Shown: positions 7,897-17,162 of the stretch, piece after piece
Layout of the letters: each line of letters starts with the position of its first letter
How positions within the stretch are numbered: the stretch's first letter is position 1
Source of the DNA: an uncultured Saprospiraceae bacterium
GTDB lineage: Bacteria > Bacteroidota > Bacteroidia > Chitinophagales > Saprospiraceae
Assembly: GCA_938041445.1 (NCBI GenBank)
Contig: CALISO010000059.1
Coordinates: 1-60,775 of the forward strand
Length of the DNA: 60,775 bases
Direction of reading: 5' to 3'
Program-made: the position numbers and the translations under genes
Notes under the pieces: generated by a model
The model's database searches: none
What the model saw: the letters and a program-made list of their open reading frames with translations, nothing else
Told to the model about the DNA's origin: nothing

Positions 7897-9480
7897 ATGG
7901 TGAAGAAGGAGTCATTAAAGTCCACGATTTTGTCCTATTATTGTATTGTGCAAAAACTACAAAGATCTTCAGTCCTACTATTTAATCCAAGAGCAGTCTC
8001 ATCGCAGAACTATAGGATTCCAAACTCTATCTTACAAGTAGCTGCGTCTATCAATGGAATGTTCGATTGGGTGGTTGTTGATGGCAACCGTGAAAGTGAC
8101 CCTTGGCAGAAAATCAAAAGCTACCTAGATACTGGGAGGTTTGGCTACTTTGGTTGTACTGTTATGCCTGGGCCCCAGCTGAAGCAAGCCATTCCGTTCA
8201 CTAAAAACATAAAGCTCAATTATCCAAATGTCAGTGTCATCTGGGGAGGATATTTTGCGTCAAATCAATATCAAGTAGCTCTCAATAGTGGTTATGTAGA
8301 TTTTATTGTAAATGGGCCTGGAGACCTTGCATTTCCTCTACTTCTACAGACATTAGAGGAGAATCAGCCTTACGAATTTATCCAGAATTTAATCTACAAG
8401 ACAGAGGAAGGAGAGTTCATAAAAACAACAAAGCAGACGATGGTAGACCAAGATAGCCTACCTGCACTGCCCTATGAAAAGTTCAATGAGTTTTACTCGA
8501 TAAGTGGATATCTCAGACCTACACATCTCGGAAGTGAAACTATTGCTTATCATTCAAGTTTGGGATGTCCATTCACTTGTTCATTCTGTGCCGTAGTACC
8601 TATTTACGAAGCTAGATGGAAAGGTAAATCAGCAAAAGTAATTTACGACGACATTGTTAAAATAAAAACTCAGTATGGTGGCAATGCCATAGAATTTCAT
8701 GATAATAATTTCTTTGTTTCTGAGAAGCGTACAGTAGAGTTCTCAAAGCTCATCGCTCCACATAATATGTCTTGGTGGGGAGAAGGTAGAATAGACACCA
8801 TCGACAAGTACAGTGATGAGTCTCTCCAGATTATGGCTGATTCTGGCTGTAAGATGATCTTCCTCGGAGCGGAAAGTGGTAGTGATGAGATTCTAGATAG
8901 CATTGACAAAGGTGGTAAGCAAACTGGTGAACAAATCAAAGCGTTTGCAGAGAGAATCGGCAGTTTTGGAATCATTCCTGAGTACTCTTTTGTGCTAGGA
9001 TTTCCGGGACAAAGTAACGAGAAAGTGATGAAGCAAATTAACGCTGAGATTGAATTCATAAAAGAAGTAAAGGAAATCAATCCTAATACTGAAATCATTA
9101 TATACCTCTATAGCCCAGTTCCTACAGAAGGATCAGAACTATACAAGAAGATTGTCGATGCAGGATTTTCCTTCCCAGCTTCTTTGGAGGATTGGTTGAA
9201 TCCAAGTTGGGAGAACTTTGACTTGCGTAAAAATCCTTTGACTCCATGGTTAACTGCGCCAATGGTAGACAAAGTAAAGAATTTTGAGACTGTGCTCAAT
9301 GCTCGATTTCCGACTAAGACTGATGCCAAAGTGACACCATTTCAATCAAAGGCAATGTCAATAATCTCATCGTGGAGATACAAATGGAATATTCTAAAAT
9401 ATCCTTACGAACTCAAGGCACTTCAAAAATATTGGCTCAGATATCGTCAACCAGAAATAGAGGGCTTTGCTTCTGAATAA
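7897..9480 (+). CDS. B12-binding domain radical SAM protein
   Basis: Residues 25-150 form a B12-binding-like domain with VIWGGYFAS and a GPGD-type turn in place of the usual GEGE. The radical SAM motif CPFTCSFC is at residues 224-231, preceded by YHSSLG, and is followed by EFHDNNFF, GAESGS and FVLGFPGQSNE segments. The C-terminal ~130 residues are extra. Related enzymes perform B12-dependent or B12-domain-associated radical reactions on lipids, hopanoids or glycans; the substrate is not readable. The first 20 residues look unlike the family, so a GTG at 7948 is a possible alternative start. The downstream methyltransferase gene overlaps by 14 bases, indicating translational coupling. It is the second such enzyme in the cluster. 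Confidence 0.9.
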   Translation: MVKKESLKSTILSYYCIVQKLQRSSVLLFNPRAVSSQNYRIPNSILQVAASINGMFDWVVVDGNRESDPWQKIKSYLDTGRFGYFGCTVMPGPQLKQAIPFTKNIKLNYPNVSVIWGGYFASNQYQVALNSGYVDFIVNGPGDLAFPLLLQTLEENQPYEFIQNLIYKTEEGEFIKTTKQTMVDQDSLPALPYEKFNEFYSISGYLRPTHLGSETIAYHSSLGCPFTCSFCAVVPIYEARWKGKSAKVIYDDIVKIKTQYGGNAIEFHDNNFFVSEKRTVEFSKLIAPHNMSWWGEGRIDTIDKYSDESLQIMADSGCKMIFLGAESGSDEILDSIDKGGKQTGEQIKAFAERIGSFGIIPEYSFVLGFPGQSNEKVMKQINAEIEFIKEVKEINPNTEIIIYLYSPVPTEGSELYKKIVDAGFSFPASLEDWLNPSWENFDLRKNPLTPWLTAPMVDKVKNFETVLNARFPTKTDAKVTPFQSKAMSIISSWRYKWNILKYPYELKALQKYWLRYRQPEIEGFASE

Positions 9481-10147
9481 AATCATTTATGCACTTCCTG
9501 CCAGGTTTAGTGGGTACATCTATCCAATAATAAAAAGATACTTTTCGAAGGAAAGGATGGTTCAGTTTAGAGGTCTTAATCTCTTACTTAAGCCTACAGT
9601 CTTCCACCCGTCTCTCTACCTGACCACTGAGACACTCTTAGACTACTTACTCACCATAGATCTCAACCATAAATCTGTCTTAGAGCTGGGTTGTGGTAGC
9701 GGTGCCATCAGTCTCTATCTCGCAAGTAAGATGAATGTCTCGTCTTATGCTTCCGATATCAACCCATCAGCTATCGATGGTTTGATAGCAAATTGTGAGG
9801 CGGAAAATCTTGAAATCAGAACTTTCAATTCAGACCTCTTTGATAGCATACCATTAAAAGTCATCGATGTTGTCATACTCAATCCTCCTTTCTTCAACAA
9901 TCCAATTAAAAGTGTAGATGAATATGCATTTAATACTGGAGAGGATTTTCAATACTTCAAAAAACTCTCAAGACAACTCTTGGAAAGAAAGAATTATATT
10001 GGTGAAGTGTATATGATTTTGACTGATAAGTGCGACTTAGAGAGTATCCTTTCCTATTTTGATAACAGTAAATTCAAAAAAGAAACTGTTCACGATGTTG
10101 TGAGTCTTGGAGAGAGACACTACATCTATAACATCACTTTTCTCTAA
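9467..10147 (+). CDS. class I SAM methyltransferase with NPPF motif
   Basis: Motif I is VLELGCGSGA (residues 71-80), and the acidic loop is ASDINPSAID. NPPFFNN (139-145) is the motif IV used by methyltransferases acting on planar nitrogens in nucleic acid bases, glutamine or heteroaromatic rings. The 226-residue length suits a stand-alone 'MTS' domain enzyme related to PrmC/RsmC/TrmN6. The start is a TTG inside the last 14 bases of the radical SAM gene; no nearby ATG precedes motif I by a sensible distance except 9557. The overlap suggests coexpression with the radical SAM enzyme. Its 3' end overlaps the convergent O-antigen ligase gene by 14 bases. It could equally be an rRNA/tRNA or protein methyltransferase unrelated to the cluster. 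Confidence 0.75.
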   Translation: MLLNKIIYALPARFSGYIYPIIKRYFSKERMVQFRGLNLLLKPTVFHPSLYLTTETLLDYLLTIDLNHKSVLELGCGSGAISLYLASKMNVSSYASDINPSAIDGLIANCEAENLEIRTFNSDLFDSIPLKVIDVVILNPPFFNNPIKSVDEYAFNTGEDFQYFKKLSRQLLERKNYIGEVYMILTDKCDLESILSYFDNSKFKKETVHDVVSLGERHYIYNITFL

Positions 10148-11972
10148 GTTGCCTTTCTTCCATCAAAGCTTGAAATCTGTCAATTGCGATACATCTCTTT
10201 CGCCAATGTGAAGCGATTCTTCTGTTCTGACTAACTAAGTAATCATCAGAATACTGGTGGAGAAATGCTGGCTCCACTTCTTTATAGTAAAAATTTAAGC
10301 CCAATAGATAGGCCTCATCATCTCGAAGTTTCAACCCTAGTTCGGATAATCTAAGAGCTGACTGCACATCATTATACAGGTTGAGAGTATTCTTATAACA
10401 AACAATTGCCCTCTTGTGCCTTTTGACAAATGATAATCGATTGCCAAGCAATTGCCAAGCTTGCCAATTATTTGGGTCTTTAAGAACAGATGCTTCAAGC
10501 GATACGATGGATTCCTTTTTTAAATTAAGACCCCAAAAATAATTAGACTTCTTTATATCTACAGACCTACCTGCCCTGAATGTATTGAAAGTTGGCTGAC
10601 CGTAGTTATTCCAATTCTGCAATTTCTCAAACCTTTCGCTTTTATCTGTCATTGCAACATTAGCTAGGTACCGGCTAAACGAATAGTGAGAATAACTCAA
10701 ATAAAGACTCAAACCTAACAAACTAAAAACCATAACAGAACCTAGTGCTCTTTGCTTGAAGGGTTCTATCCTACGTGCAGATATACCTAACCAAACAAAT
10801 ACAGATAACATTACAGATGGAAATACTGCTGCCCTTGGTTGATAGATTCCATAAAAACTGCACAGTACTATGAGCCCAAAAAGAAATAACAATCCACTCC
10901 AATTGTGAGTCTTCCACCAATGCACAAATATCAAACTAAAAAAACCTATAAAAGCAATCAGTCCAATCAAGCCTAACTCCGAAAGTGTTTCAAACCATAC
11001 ACTGTGAGCATGGAGTGTCCTAGCACCTGAACTATAATGATTGTTCCCAAATTTGAATACTTCAGTTTGCCAATTCCCTGCTCCATGTCCTAGAAAAGGC
11101 TTCTCTCTGGATAGCCTTAAAGAATTATTCCATAAGTGAATCCGATTGTCACCTGTGCTTTCTTGAATCGTTCTTATTGGATTATACTTGTCAACATATC
11201 TATCCTTCTTGACAATGACAACTTGATAAGTGAGAAAAATCAACCCAACTATTCCAATCAACCAAAACACGGATCTAATAAACTTACCATCTCTAATACT
11301 CCTCCAAAGGTAGAACAACAGCATAACACCAAGAGCAAGAGTAACAGCTCTACTATTGAACAGTGGCAACAGCCAAACTATGAATATCACATTGCTTAAG
11401 CCGACATACTTCTGCCATCCTTTCTTACTCAATTTCAATAATACTGGGACATAAAGCAACATCATAGAACCTAAGAAATTGGTGTTTATTCCAAATTTCT
11501 TAGGAGCATCTTCTACTTCTTTGAGAGATAGTTGCCAATCATTTGCAATTAATATTTCAATATAGGAAAGTAAGACTTGCAGGTTATTAAACGTGATGAT
11601 TCCAATGACTACTGACAAAAGCCATTTACTCCGTAATATCTCTTTTGGCAAAGAGTAACCTATAGAGAAGGTTATTAAGTAAAGACACCAAACCGCTACA
11701 CTTGGCCATATCAATGATAGATGGACAGCCCACAATCCAGATAATATAACATAAGTTGTAAAAGAGACCAATCCAAATGTAAGCACTGAATTTGGCAATG
11801 CAAGTCGCTTTTGTACAATAAGCATTAGTAAGATCAGACCACTAAAAGACAAAATAAGAAGTGCCTTAACATCAAAGCTTATCACATGCCAGGCATTAGG
11901 AATAATGGCAAACTGCATTGCTAAAATGCAAGTCAATATGGATACGTAGATTAATCTTATTAGTCCGTTCAT
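10134..11972 (-). CDS. O-antigen ligase/polymerase (Wzy_C) with C-terminal TPR region
   Basis: This 612-residue protein has about twelve predicted membrane helices in the first 420 residues. The large periplasmic loop carries GHGAGNWQ (295-302) and HAHSVWFETLSELG (321-334), the Wzy_C/WaaL signature including the conserved His. The C-terminal ~170 residues are soluble and contain a TPR-like repeat (LLGNRLSFVKRHKRAIVCYKN region, about 485-515). Family members join or polymerise lipid-linked glycans on the periplasmic face of the inner membrane. It is encoded opposite to the rest of the cluster, converging on the methyltransferase gene. It fits a surface-polysaccharide role for the region. Ligase versus polymerase cannot be decided from sequence. 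Confidence 0.85.
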   Translation of the reverse strand: MNGLIRLIYVSILTCILAMQFAIIPNAWHVISFDVKALLILSFSGLILLMLIVQKRLALPNSVLTFGLVSFTTYVILSGLWAVHLSLIWPSVAVWCLYLITFSIGYSLPKEILRSKWLLSVVIGIITFNNLQVLLSYIEILIANDWQLSLKEVEDAPKKFGINTNFLGSMMLLYVPVLLKLSKKGWQKYVGLSNVIFIVWLLPLFNSRAVTLALGVMLLFYLWRSIRDGKFIRSVFWLIGIVGLIFLTYQVVIVKKDRYVDKYNPIRTIQESTGDNRIHLWNNSLRLSREKPFLGHGAGNWQTEVFKFGNNHYSSGARTLHAHSVWFETLSELGLIGLIAFIGFFSLIFVHWWKTHNWSGLLFLFGLIVLCSFYGIYQPRAAVFPSVMLSVFVWLGISARRIEPFKQRALGSVMVFSLLGLSLYLSYSHYSFSRYLANVAMTDKSERFEKLQNWNNYGQPTFNTFRAGRSVDIKKSNYFWGLNLKKESIVSLEASVLKDPNNWQAWQLLGNRLSFVKRHKRAIVCYKNTLNLYNDVQSALRLSELGLKLRDDEAYLLGLNFYYKEVEPAFLHQYSDDYLVSQNRRIASHWRKRCIAIDRFQALMEERQLREK

Positions 11973-12165
11973 TATGAAGAACTATTGCCTTTATAGATTC
12001 TCATATTCTTAGCTTCAACTTTTTTTTAGGTCTTTTCCTTTATTGCACACATAGACCTTGCATTAATTACACTGCAATGAATTTTTTTTTGATACAAAAT
12101 CATAAAGATCTACTACACAAAGTATATGATTCTCAACGATACAAGATAACTAAAATCGACACACA

Positions 12166-13977
12166 TCACTCTTCCTCCTCACCTTGATAGTAAGTAAATA
12201 TCTTCTTTGCTACACTTGGGCCAGCCATCTCAATGACCTCGTTCTTGTCGGCCGCCAGAAGTCTCTTGACTGACTTGAAGTGCTGCAGGAGTTTTTCTGC
12301 CGTCTTCTTGCCTACTCCAGGTACATCAGTCAATCCTGTACCAAAGGCATTCTTAGATCGCAAGTCTCTATGAAAGTTGATAGCAAATCTATGTGCTTCA
12401 TTTCTCAATTGCTGAATGAGCTTGAGACTTTCAGATTTTTTATTGATATAAATTGGCACAGAATCTCCTGGAAAGTAAATTTCCTCTAGACGTTTGGCGA
12501 TACCGATCACTGTAATCTTGTCTCGCAGTCCTAGTAAGTCGATTGCTTGCATGGCACTACTGAGCTGCCCCTTACCACCATCAATCACAATGAGTTGAGG
12601 TAGTGGTTTATTCTCTCCCAGTAAGCGACTATATCGCCGACCAACAACCTCCACCATAGAGGCAAAATCATCAGGACCAATCACTGTCTTGATTTTAAAT
12701 TTTCGATAATCACTCTTAGATGGTTTTGCATTCTTAAAGACGACACAACTTGCTGTAGGGTTAGTCCCTTGGATATTACTGTTGTCAAAGCACTCGATGT
12801 GAAATGGCATTTCTTTCATATTGAGATCATCTCTAAGAGTGGTCAATATCCGTTCTGTTGGAGTTTGCTTTTTGATTTTATTCAATTCTTCCTTCTTCGT
12901 TTGAAGAATAAAATATTTGAGATTTTTGTCTGCAAGGTCTAGCAGTTTTTTCTTATCTCCAACCTTAGGGATTGCAGTATTAATTTCCTTATCAACCAAC
13001 TCTACTTCCATCGGAACGATGACCGTCTTGGCAATCGAATTAAATTTTTCTCTCAATCGCTCAATTGTAAATGCTAGGACTTCAGCCTCAGTCTCATCAG
13101 CATTTGATATTACCTCTACGACATCGGTATTAATCATTGCGCCATTTACAATCTTCAAGAATGCAACAAAGTGTTTCTCATTATCTGTCTTGATTGAGAA
13201 TACATCCATATCATGGAAGCTTGGATTGGCAACCATACTCTTAGATTGGTAATCTTCAAAGGCAGTGAGCTTCTCTTTTAGATCCTGAGCCTTTTCAAAC
13301 TCTAATGCCTCTACATAGATTTGCATTTCCGACTTGATATAGTCTTTTACAGGTTTGAAATTTCCCTTGAGGATATTGACTACTTGAGTAATTTTAATAT
13401 TGTAAGCTTCTTCTGACTCATAATTGACACAAGGCCCCATACAGTTTTTGATATGATACTCAAGGCAAACTTTATACTTACCAGCCATAATGTACTTATC
13501 GGCTAGATTGAGATTGCAGGTTCTCAGAGGAAATAATTTCTTGATGATATCTAAGATGATCTTCGTTCGATACTTTGAAGTATATGGACCAAAGTATTTG
13601 GATCCATCCTTAAATACTTTACGAGTAAAAAAGACCCTTGGAAATCTCTCATTCTTTATACAAACGTAGGTGTATGACTTCCCATCCTTGAGCATAACAT
13701 TATACCGCGGTTGGAATTTTTTAATCAAATTATTCTCCAATAAAAGTGCATCATGCTCTGTATCAACGACGGTCCATTCTAGAGTACTAGCATTCTTGAC
13801 CAAAGTTCTAGTCTTATATGCCTTATGCTTGTCATTCGTAAAGTATGAGGCTATCCGATTCTTAAGATTCTTTGCTTTACCGATATAGATAATCGTTCCC
13901 TCAGCATCTTTGTACTTGTAGATACCGGGTTGCTTAGGCAGCGCAGGGAGGAGTGCTTGGTAGTCTTTTTTAGTCAT
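12166..13977 (-). CDS. uvrC: excinuclease ABC subunit C
   Basis: UvrC makes the 3' and 5' incisions in nucleotide excision repair after UvrAB loading. The N-terminal GIY-YIG nuclease domain is clear: GIY at 18-20, YIG at 31-33, then RIASYF and the LLLENNLIKKFQPRYNV segment. A UVR motif (LEFEKAQDLKEKL) lies near residues 225-240. The C-terminal half carries the RNase H-like domain (IECFDNSNIQGTNPTAS, LIVIDGGKGQL), and tandem helix-hairpin-helix motifs are at the end (LTDVPGVGKKTAEKLL). The 603-residue length is normal. A TTG-N17-TAGCTTTG promoter lies only seven bases before the ATG, so the mRNA may be nearly leaderless. There is no obvious operon partner. Confidence 0.98.
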   Translation of the reverse strand: MTKKDYQALLPALPKQPGIYKYKDAEGTIIYIGKAKNLKNRIASYFTNDKHKAYKTRTLVKNASTLEWTVVDTEHDALLLENNLIKKFQPRYNVMLKDGKSYTYVCIKNERFPRVFFTRKVFKDGSKYFGPYTSKYRTKIILDIIKKLFPLRTCNLNLADKYIMAGKYKVCLEYHIKNCMGPCVNYESEEAYNIKITQVVNILKGNFKPVKDYIKSEMQIYVEALEFEKAQDLKEKLTAFEDYQSKSMVANPSFHDMDVFSIKTDNEKHFVAFLKIVNGAMINTDVVEVISNADETEAEVLAFTIERLREKFNSIAKTVIVPMEVELVDKEINTAIPKVGDKKKLLDLADKNLKYFILQTKKEELNKIKKQTPTERILTTLRDDLNMKEMPFHIECFDNSNIQGTNPTASCVVFKNAKPSKSDYRKFKIKTVIGPDDFASMVEVVGRRYSRLLGENKPLPQLIVIDGGKGQLSSAMQAIDLLGLRDKITVIGIAKRLEEIYFPGDSVPIYINKKSESLKLIQQLRNEAHRFAINFHRDLRSKNAFGTGLTDVPGVGKKTAEKLLQHFKSVKRLLAADKNEVIEMAGPSVAKKIFTYYQGEEEE

Positions 13978-13984
13978 CGCTAGA

Positions 13985-14012
13985 CAAAGCTAAGAATTAT
14001 GTTTGACCTCAA
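13985..14012 (-). promoter_or_regulatory. Bacteroidota-type promoter for uvrC
   Basis: On the minus strand TTG (14010-14012) is separated by 17 bases from TAGCTTTG (13985-13992), which matches the Bacteroidota -33/-7 consensus. The -7 element ends seven bases before the uvrC ATG, so transcription would start at or next to the start codon. Confidence 0.6.
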
Positions 14013-14152
14013 TAATTATATGTCCTCCTAGTATTATTGTCATAGAACAACTAAGAGCCTGACACTGAAAGGCAATCATCTTTGCTCCTTTAACCTTTAA
14101 GATCCTATTATATCTTCTCCCTTCTTTATCTTTAGAGAAATTATAAACCATA

Positions 14153-14767
14153 ATGAAAGCACTTATCGCCATAATTCTCTCAGTCCTATTAATAGGTTGT
14201 CATACAACTAAGAAGTCGTCATCTGTAACCACAGCAGAACAAAAAAATGAAGTAAAAGAAGAGCCACAGCAAGTATTTATCCCTGCTGATGCTCTAGAAA
14301 TAGACGAACCTATCGAAATTGATCAAACTTCCGGTGCCCCATCACCTCCACCACCTCCGCCGCCACCTCCGCCTTCACCAAGTGATGAACCACTTTTTAA
14401 AGTTGTTGAAAAAATGCCAAGATTTCCAGGATGTGAAAATGCCCCAGGAGATGATATAGCAAAAGAAAATTGTGCTAAAGGCAAAATGCTAGAGTATATC
14501 TATGGGACACTCATCTACCCAGAGGAAGCAAAACAAAATAAAGTAGAAGGAACAGTGGTGACTCAATTTACAGTGCAACCTGACGGTTCTATCGGGGATA
14601 TCAAAATTGTAAGAGACATCGGTGCAGGTTGTGGAGACGCCGCAAAAAACATCTTAGAATCAATGAATAATCTGCCCGAAAAATGGACTCCAGGAATGCA
14701 ACGAGGGAGACCAGTAAACGTATTATATACGCTGCCTGTTAGATTTAAGCTTGATAGGAATAACTAG
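14153..14767 (+). CDS. lipoprotein with proline tract and TonB C-terminal domain
   Basis: A lipobox (LLIGC, Cys16) follows a short signal peptide. A charged linker then leads to an uninterrupted Pro-rich tract (about residues 63-77). The remaining ~120 residues form a TonB C-terminal-like domain: MPRFPGCEN, YPEEAKQNKVEGTVV, DIGAGCGDAA and WTPGMQRGRPVNV. Ordinary TonB proteins have an N-terminal membrane helix and couple the proton-motive force to outer-membrane transporters. This one is instead predicted to be lipid-anchored, so energy coupling through ExbBD is doubtful. The domain holds extra Cys residues (C94, C107, C160). A paralogue follows after six bases, so the two form an operon. A structural or receptor-binding role at the outer membrane is possible but unproven. 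Confidence 0.82.
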   Translation: MKALIAIILSVLLIGCHTTKKSSSVTTAEQKNEVKEEPQQVFIPADALEIDEPIEIDQTSGAPSPPPPPPPPPPSPSDEPLFKVVEKMPRFPGCENAPGDDIAKENCAKGKMLEYIYGTLIYPEEAKQNKVEGTVVTQFTVQPDGSIGDIKIVRDIGAGCGDAAKNILESMNNLPEKWTPGMQRGRPVNVLYTLPVRFKLDRNN

Positions 14768-14773
14768 AAGCAA

Positions 14774-15394
14774 ATGATGACTTCTAACAAAAACCGAAGT
14801 AGGTATTCAACCAAAATTCTTGCTTCGATCATAACTTTAATGTTAATATCGGGCTGTACTACTAATATGTTCTTTCGAACATTTGCTCAAGTTGCTAACC
14901 AAAAAGCTGCAGAAAAGGAAATGGCCAAAGGATCTGACACCTATGTTGTCACAGAAATGGAGCATCCAAATAGAATTATTGATACGTTATCTACTAAGCA
15001 GCCAACAATAGAAAAGGAAATTTTCAAGGTTGTTGAGGATATGCCTCGCTTTCCTGGTTGTGAAAATATGAACTTAGAAAAAAATGGGCTAGAAAATTGT
15101 GCCTCTGAAAAATTAGAAACATATATCTACGACAATCTAGTCTATCCTGAGGAAGCTATCACCAATAGTATAGAAGGCACAGTCGTTACGTCATTCATCG
15201 TAGATACAACTGGTCAATTAATTAATATCAAGATCCAAAAAGATATCGGAGCTGGTTGTGGCCAAGCAGCAGTAAACGTCATCTATTCAATGAATGCAAT
15301 GCCACAACAATGGCGACCCGGTCATCAAAGAGGAAGGCGAGTTGATGTACTGTTGAAGCAAGAAATACATTTTAACCTGAAAGATTTAAAGTAA
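14774..15394 (+). CDS. lipoprotein with TonB C-terminal domain, tandem paralogue
   Basis: The gene starts six bases after its paralogue and shares the same C-terminal domain: MPRFPGCEN, LVYPEEAITNSIEGTVV, DIGAGCGQAA and WRPGHQRGRRVDVLL. The N-terminus has a basic leader (NKNRSRYSTK), a hydrophobic stretch and a lipobox LISGC (Cys28). The Pro tract of the upstream copy is replaced by a shorter charged linker. The Cys residues C-terminal to the lipobox are conserved between copies, suggesting disulfides in the periplasm. Tandem duplication with a diverged linker implies partners at different distances or different surface receptors, which is inference. No ExbB or ExbD gene is nearby. Confidence 0.8.
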   Translation: MMTSNKNRSRYSTKILASIITLMLISGCTTNMFFRTFAQVANQKAAEKEMAKGSDTYVVTEMEHPNRIIDTLSTKQPTIEKEIFKVVEDMPRFPGCENMNLEKNGLENCASEKLETYIYDNLVYPEEAITNSIEGTVVTSFIVDTTGQLINIKIQKDIGAGCGQAAVNVIYSMNAMPQQWRPGHQRGRRVDVLLKQEIHFNLKDLK

Positions 15395-15444
15395 GATATA
15401 AGGCATTAGGCAGTGAAAATTTAATCCAGTAAGTACAAATACCC

Positions 15445-16977
15445 CTATTCTATCTTCAGAATCTGACTAGTATAGACCTTCCTCTCTGGATTATTGTCAG
15501 GATAGACTTCTATATGATAGACACCTCCTGGATATGCAGAGATATCTTCAGTAAGTATCGTTTCTTGGCCAAACAGTATCTTACTCTGCATCACCTCTCC
15601 ATGATTATTATAGATCGTCATATTGGATTGTCCAATGAATTCTGGCACTTCAATGGTGATAATGTCCTTTGCAGGATTAGGATAGGCTTGCAAGTCATAG
15701 CGGTAGTAGACTATCTCACCGAATATGGAAGTAATAGAGCTATCACATTTATCCTCAGCATCAACCCTAAACCTCGGAAAAAGCGGAAGATTCGTATTGC
15801 CATGTGGTTGAGGCAACATAATTCCATTCTGCCGAAATTCACAATCCAAACCTAACTCATCAGGCTTATTAATGACATGAAATGTCTCACTGCTACTTCC
15901 ACTAGATATGTAAATTCTGCAATCAGGACCTAGTGTCTGCAAGGTAAATGTTGCCCATAGCGGATTAGTCGTTCCATCATAGGTGTCTATGAGAGTGATA
16001 CTTGATTCTATATCATTACTCCATGTATCCACTTGGAATAAGGAATCTTGACTCACCGTATAGATAAATCGACTATTGGGCGACCATTCTAGACTACCAA
16101 ACTTGATTGAAGTTCTATCTGGATTATTAATAATTTCTACCTTTTCCAAATGGGTCAGGAGTCCAGTACTCCTGTCAAAATCATAGAGATTTAGATTGTC
16201 ATAGTAATTATAGATTGCATACTTAGTCCCATCAGGACTAAATCGAGCTGTTCCCGATGAACTTGATCTGAATGCATCAAAATATTGATGAGTATTTTGA
16301 TAATCCAATTGATGGATACCCTTTTCATCAATTAACATTGTCACGAATAGTGAATCTTCAACAAGTGGTTGGATTAGCCACCAGTCTCTTCTATTACTAT
16401 GTGGCATAACTTCTAAATAAGATGACATCAATTCTCTATCATTATAGACCAGTGAATCTTTATAGACGACATCACCCATACCGTTATCTAATGTCATATC
16501 GATGTATGACACCCACAGTGGTATTGCTGTATTATTGTTTAAAAGTGTTTTTGGTTTATGAATTAAATAGTATCCATCTTTATAACTAGGGTCTGGAATA
16601 ATCATTTCTTCTTGATGACCAGGATACCCCAGCTCACAATTATCCCAATTTAATAGTTCTTTCCATGGATCATCATTCAGATTATGACCGTTAGGCATAA
16701 CTTTATGATTACTGTTTATCACTGCACAACCATTCGTATAAAATAGCAAACCTCCATCTTCATCACAGATGCTAGGATGACTTGAATTATTTCTAAGCGT
16801 CAACTGCAATCTTTCAACATTAAATGAGCTATCTGAAAAGTTGATTTGCATCCCAATTATTTCATCGTCATAGGAGTCTCCTCCAAATGTCCAGACGTAG
16901 TCTCGCTTCTGACTATAACTAAAAGTAGTAGAAGTAATTATAAACAATACAATAAGACAAGTAGATCGTATATTCAT
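15445..16977 (-). CDS. secreted protein with WD40/propeller-like repeats and T9SS type A sorting domain
   Basis: The product starts MNIRSTCLIVLFIITSTTFSYSQ, a signal peptide with a likely cleavage after SYSQ. The middle has repeated segments such as FSPDGTKYAIYN, LEWSPNSRFIYTVS and GPDCRIYISSGS, which resemble propeller blades. The last ~80 residues are a type A T9SS sorting domain: AYPNPAKDIITIEVP, then an immunoglobulin-like repeat, ISAYPGGVYHIEVY and a basic, hydrophobic end. The protein should pass the outer membrane by type IX secretion and be attached to the surface or released. I chose ATG 16977 over the TTG at 16980. That ATG overlaps the TGA of an upstream gene remnant (TGATG). The ligand is unknown. 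Confidence 0.85.
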   Translation of the reverse strand: MNIRSTCLIVLFIITSTTFSYSQKRDYVWTFGGDSYDDEIIGMQINFSDSSFNVERLQLTLRNNSSHPSICDEDGGLLFYTNGCAVINSNHKVMPNGHNLNDDPWKELLNWDNCELGYPGHQEEMIIPDPSYKDGYYLIHKPKTLLNNNTAIPLWVSYIDMTLDNGMGDVVYKDSLVYNDRELMSSYLEVMPHSNRRDWWLIQPLVEDSLFVTMLIDEKGIHQLDYQNTHQYFDAFRSSSSGTARFSPDGTKYAIYNYYDNLNLYDFDRSTGLLTHLEKVEIINNPDRTSIKFGSLEWSPNSRFIYTVSQDSLFQVDTWSNDIESSITLIDTYDGTTNPLWATFTLQTLGPDCRIYISSGSSSETFHVINKPDELGLDCEFRQNGIMLPQPHGNTNLPLFPRFRVDAEDKCDSSITSIFGEIVYYRYDLQAYPNPAKDIITIEVPEFIGQSNMTIYNNHGEVMQSKILFGQETILTEDISAYPGGVYHIEVYPDNNPERKVYTSQILKIE

Positions 16978-17162
16978 CAATCTAAGATTAATACTTTAAA
17001 TATTTCAACTTTTCCATCTGTATGCTGCATTTTTATAATCTGTAACCCCTTAAACAAACTCAAATCTAACCTAATTGATTCCACTTCATTAATACTTTGC
17101 GAAAAGAATACTCTTCCATCAATCCCTTGTACTGAAATCATTCCTGAAGACAATTCTGTCTT
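16977..17162 (-). pseudogene. remnant of a T9SS type A sorting domain
   Basis: An open frame of 61 codons on the minus strand reads KTELSSGMISVQGIDGRVF, continues through LFKGLQIIKMQHTDGK and ends IFKVLILD-stop. This has the shape of the second half of a type A T9SS sorting domain: a G-x-x-G turn, a LFKGLQ-type strand, then a Lys/hydrophobic end. The expected upstream half (YPNP) and the passenger are missing; a TAA at 17163-17165 closes the frame, and only ATG 17139 or TTG 17153 could start it. Its TGA overlaps the ATG of the next T9SS gene. It is most simply the decayed 3' end of an older cargo gene. Expression as a short peptide is possible but less likely. Confidence 0.65.

Noticed and set aside
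8697-9098. 133-codon frame antisense to the second radical SAM gene
   Set aside because: It is a shadow of a strong gene; composition is Ser/Ile/Leu-rich as expected of an antisense frame.
12917-13252. 111-codon frame antisense to uvrC
   Set aside because: It lies wholly inside uvrC on the other strand and is Ser/Thr/Leu-rich without motifs.
13990-14172. 60-codon minus-strand frame between uvrC and the TonB-C lipoprotein gene
   Set aside because: It covers the uvrC promoter and overlaps the start of the opposite-strand gene; the translation is low complexity with no motif.
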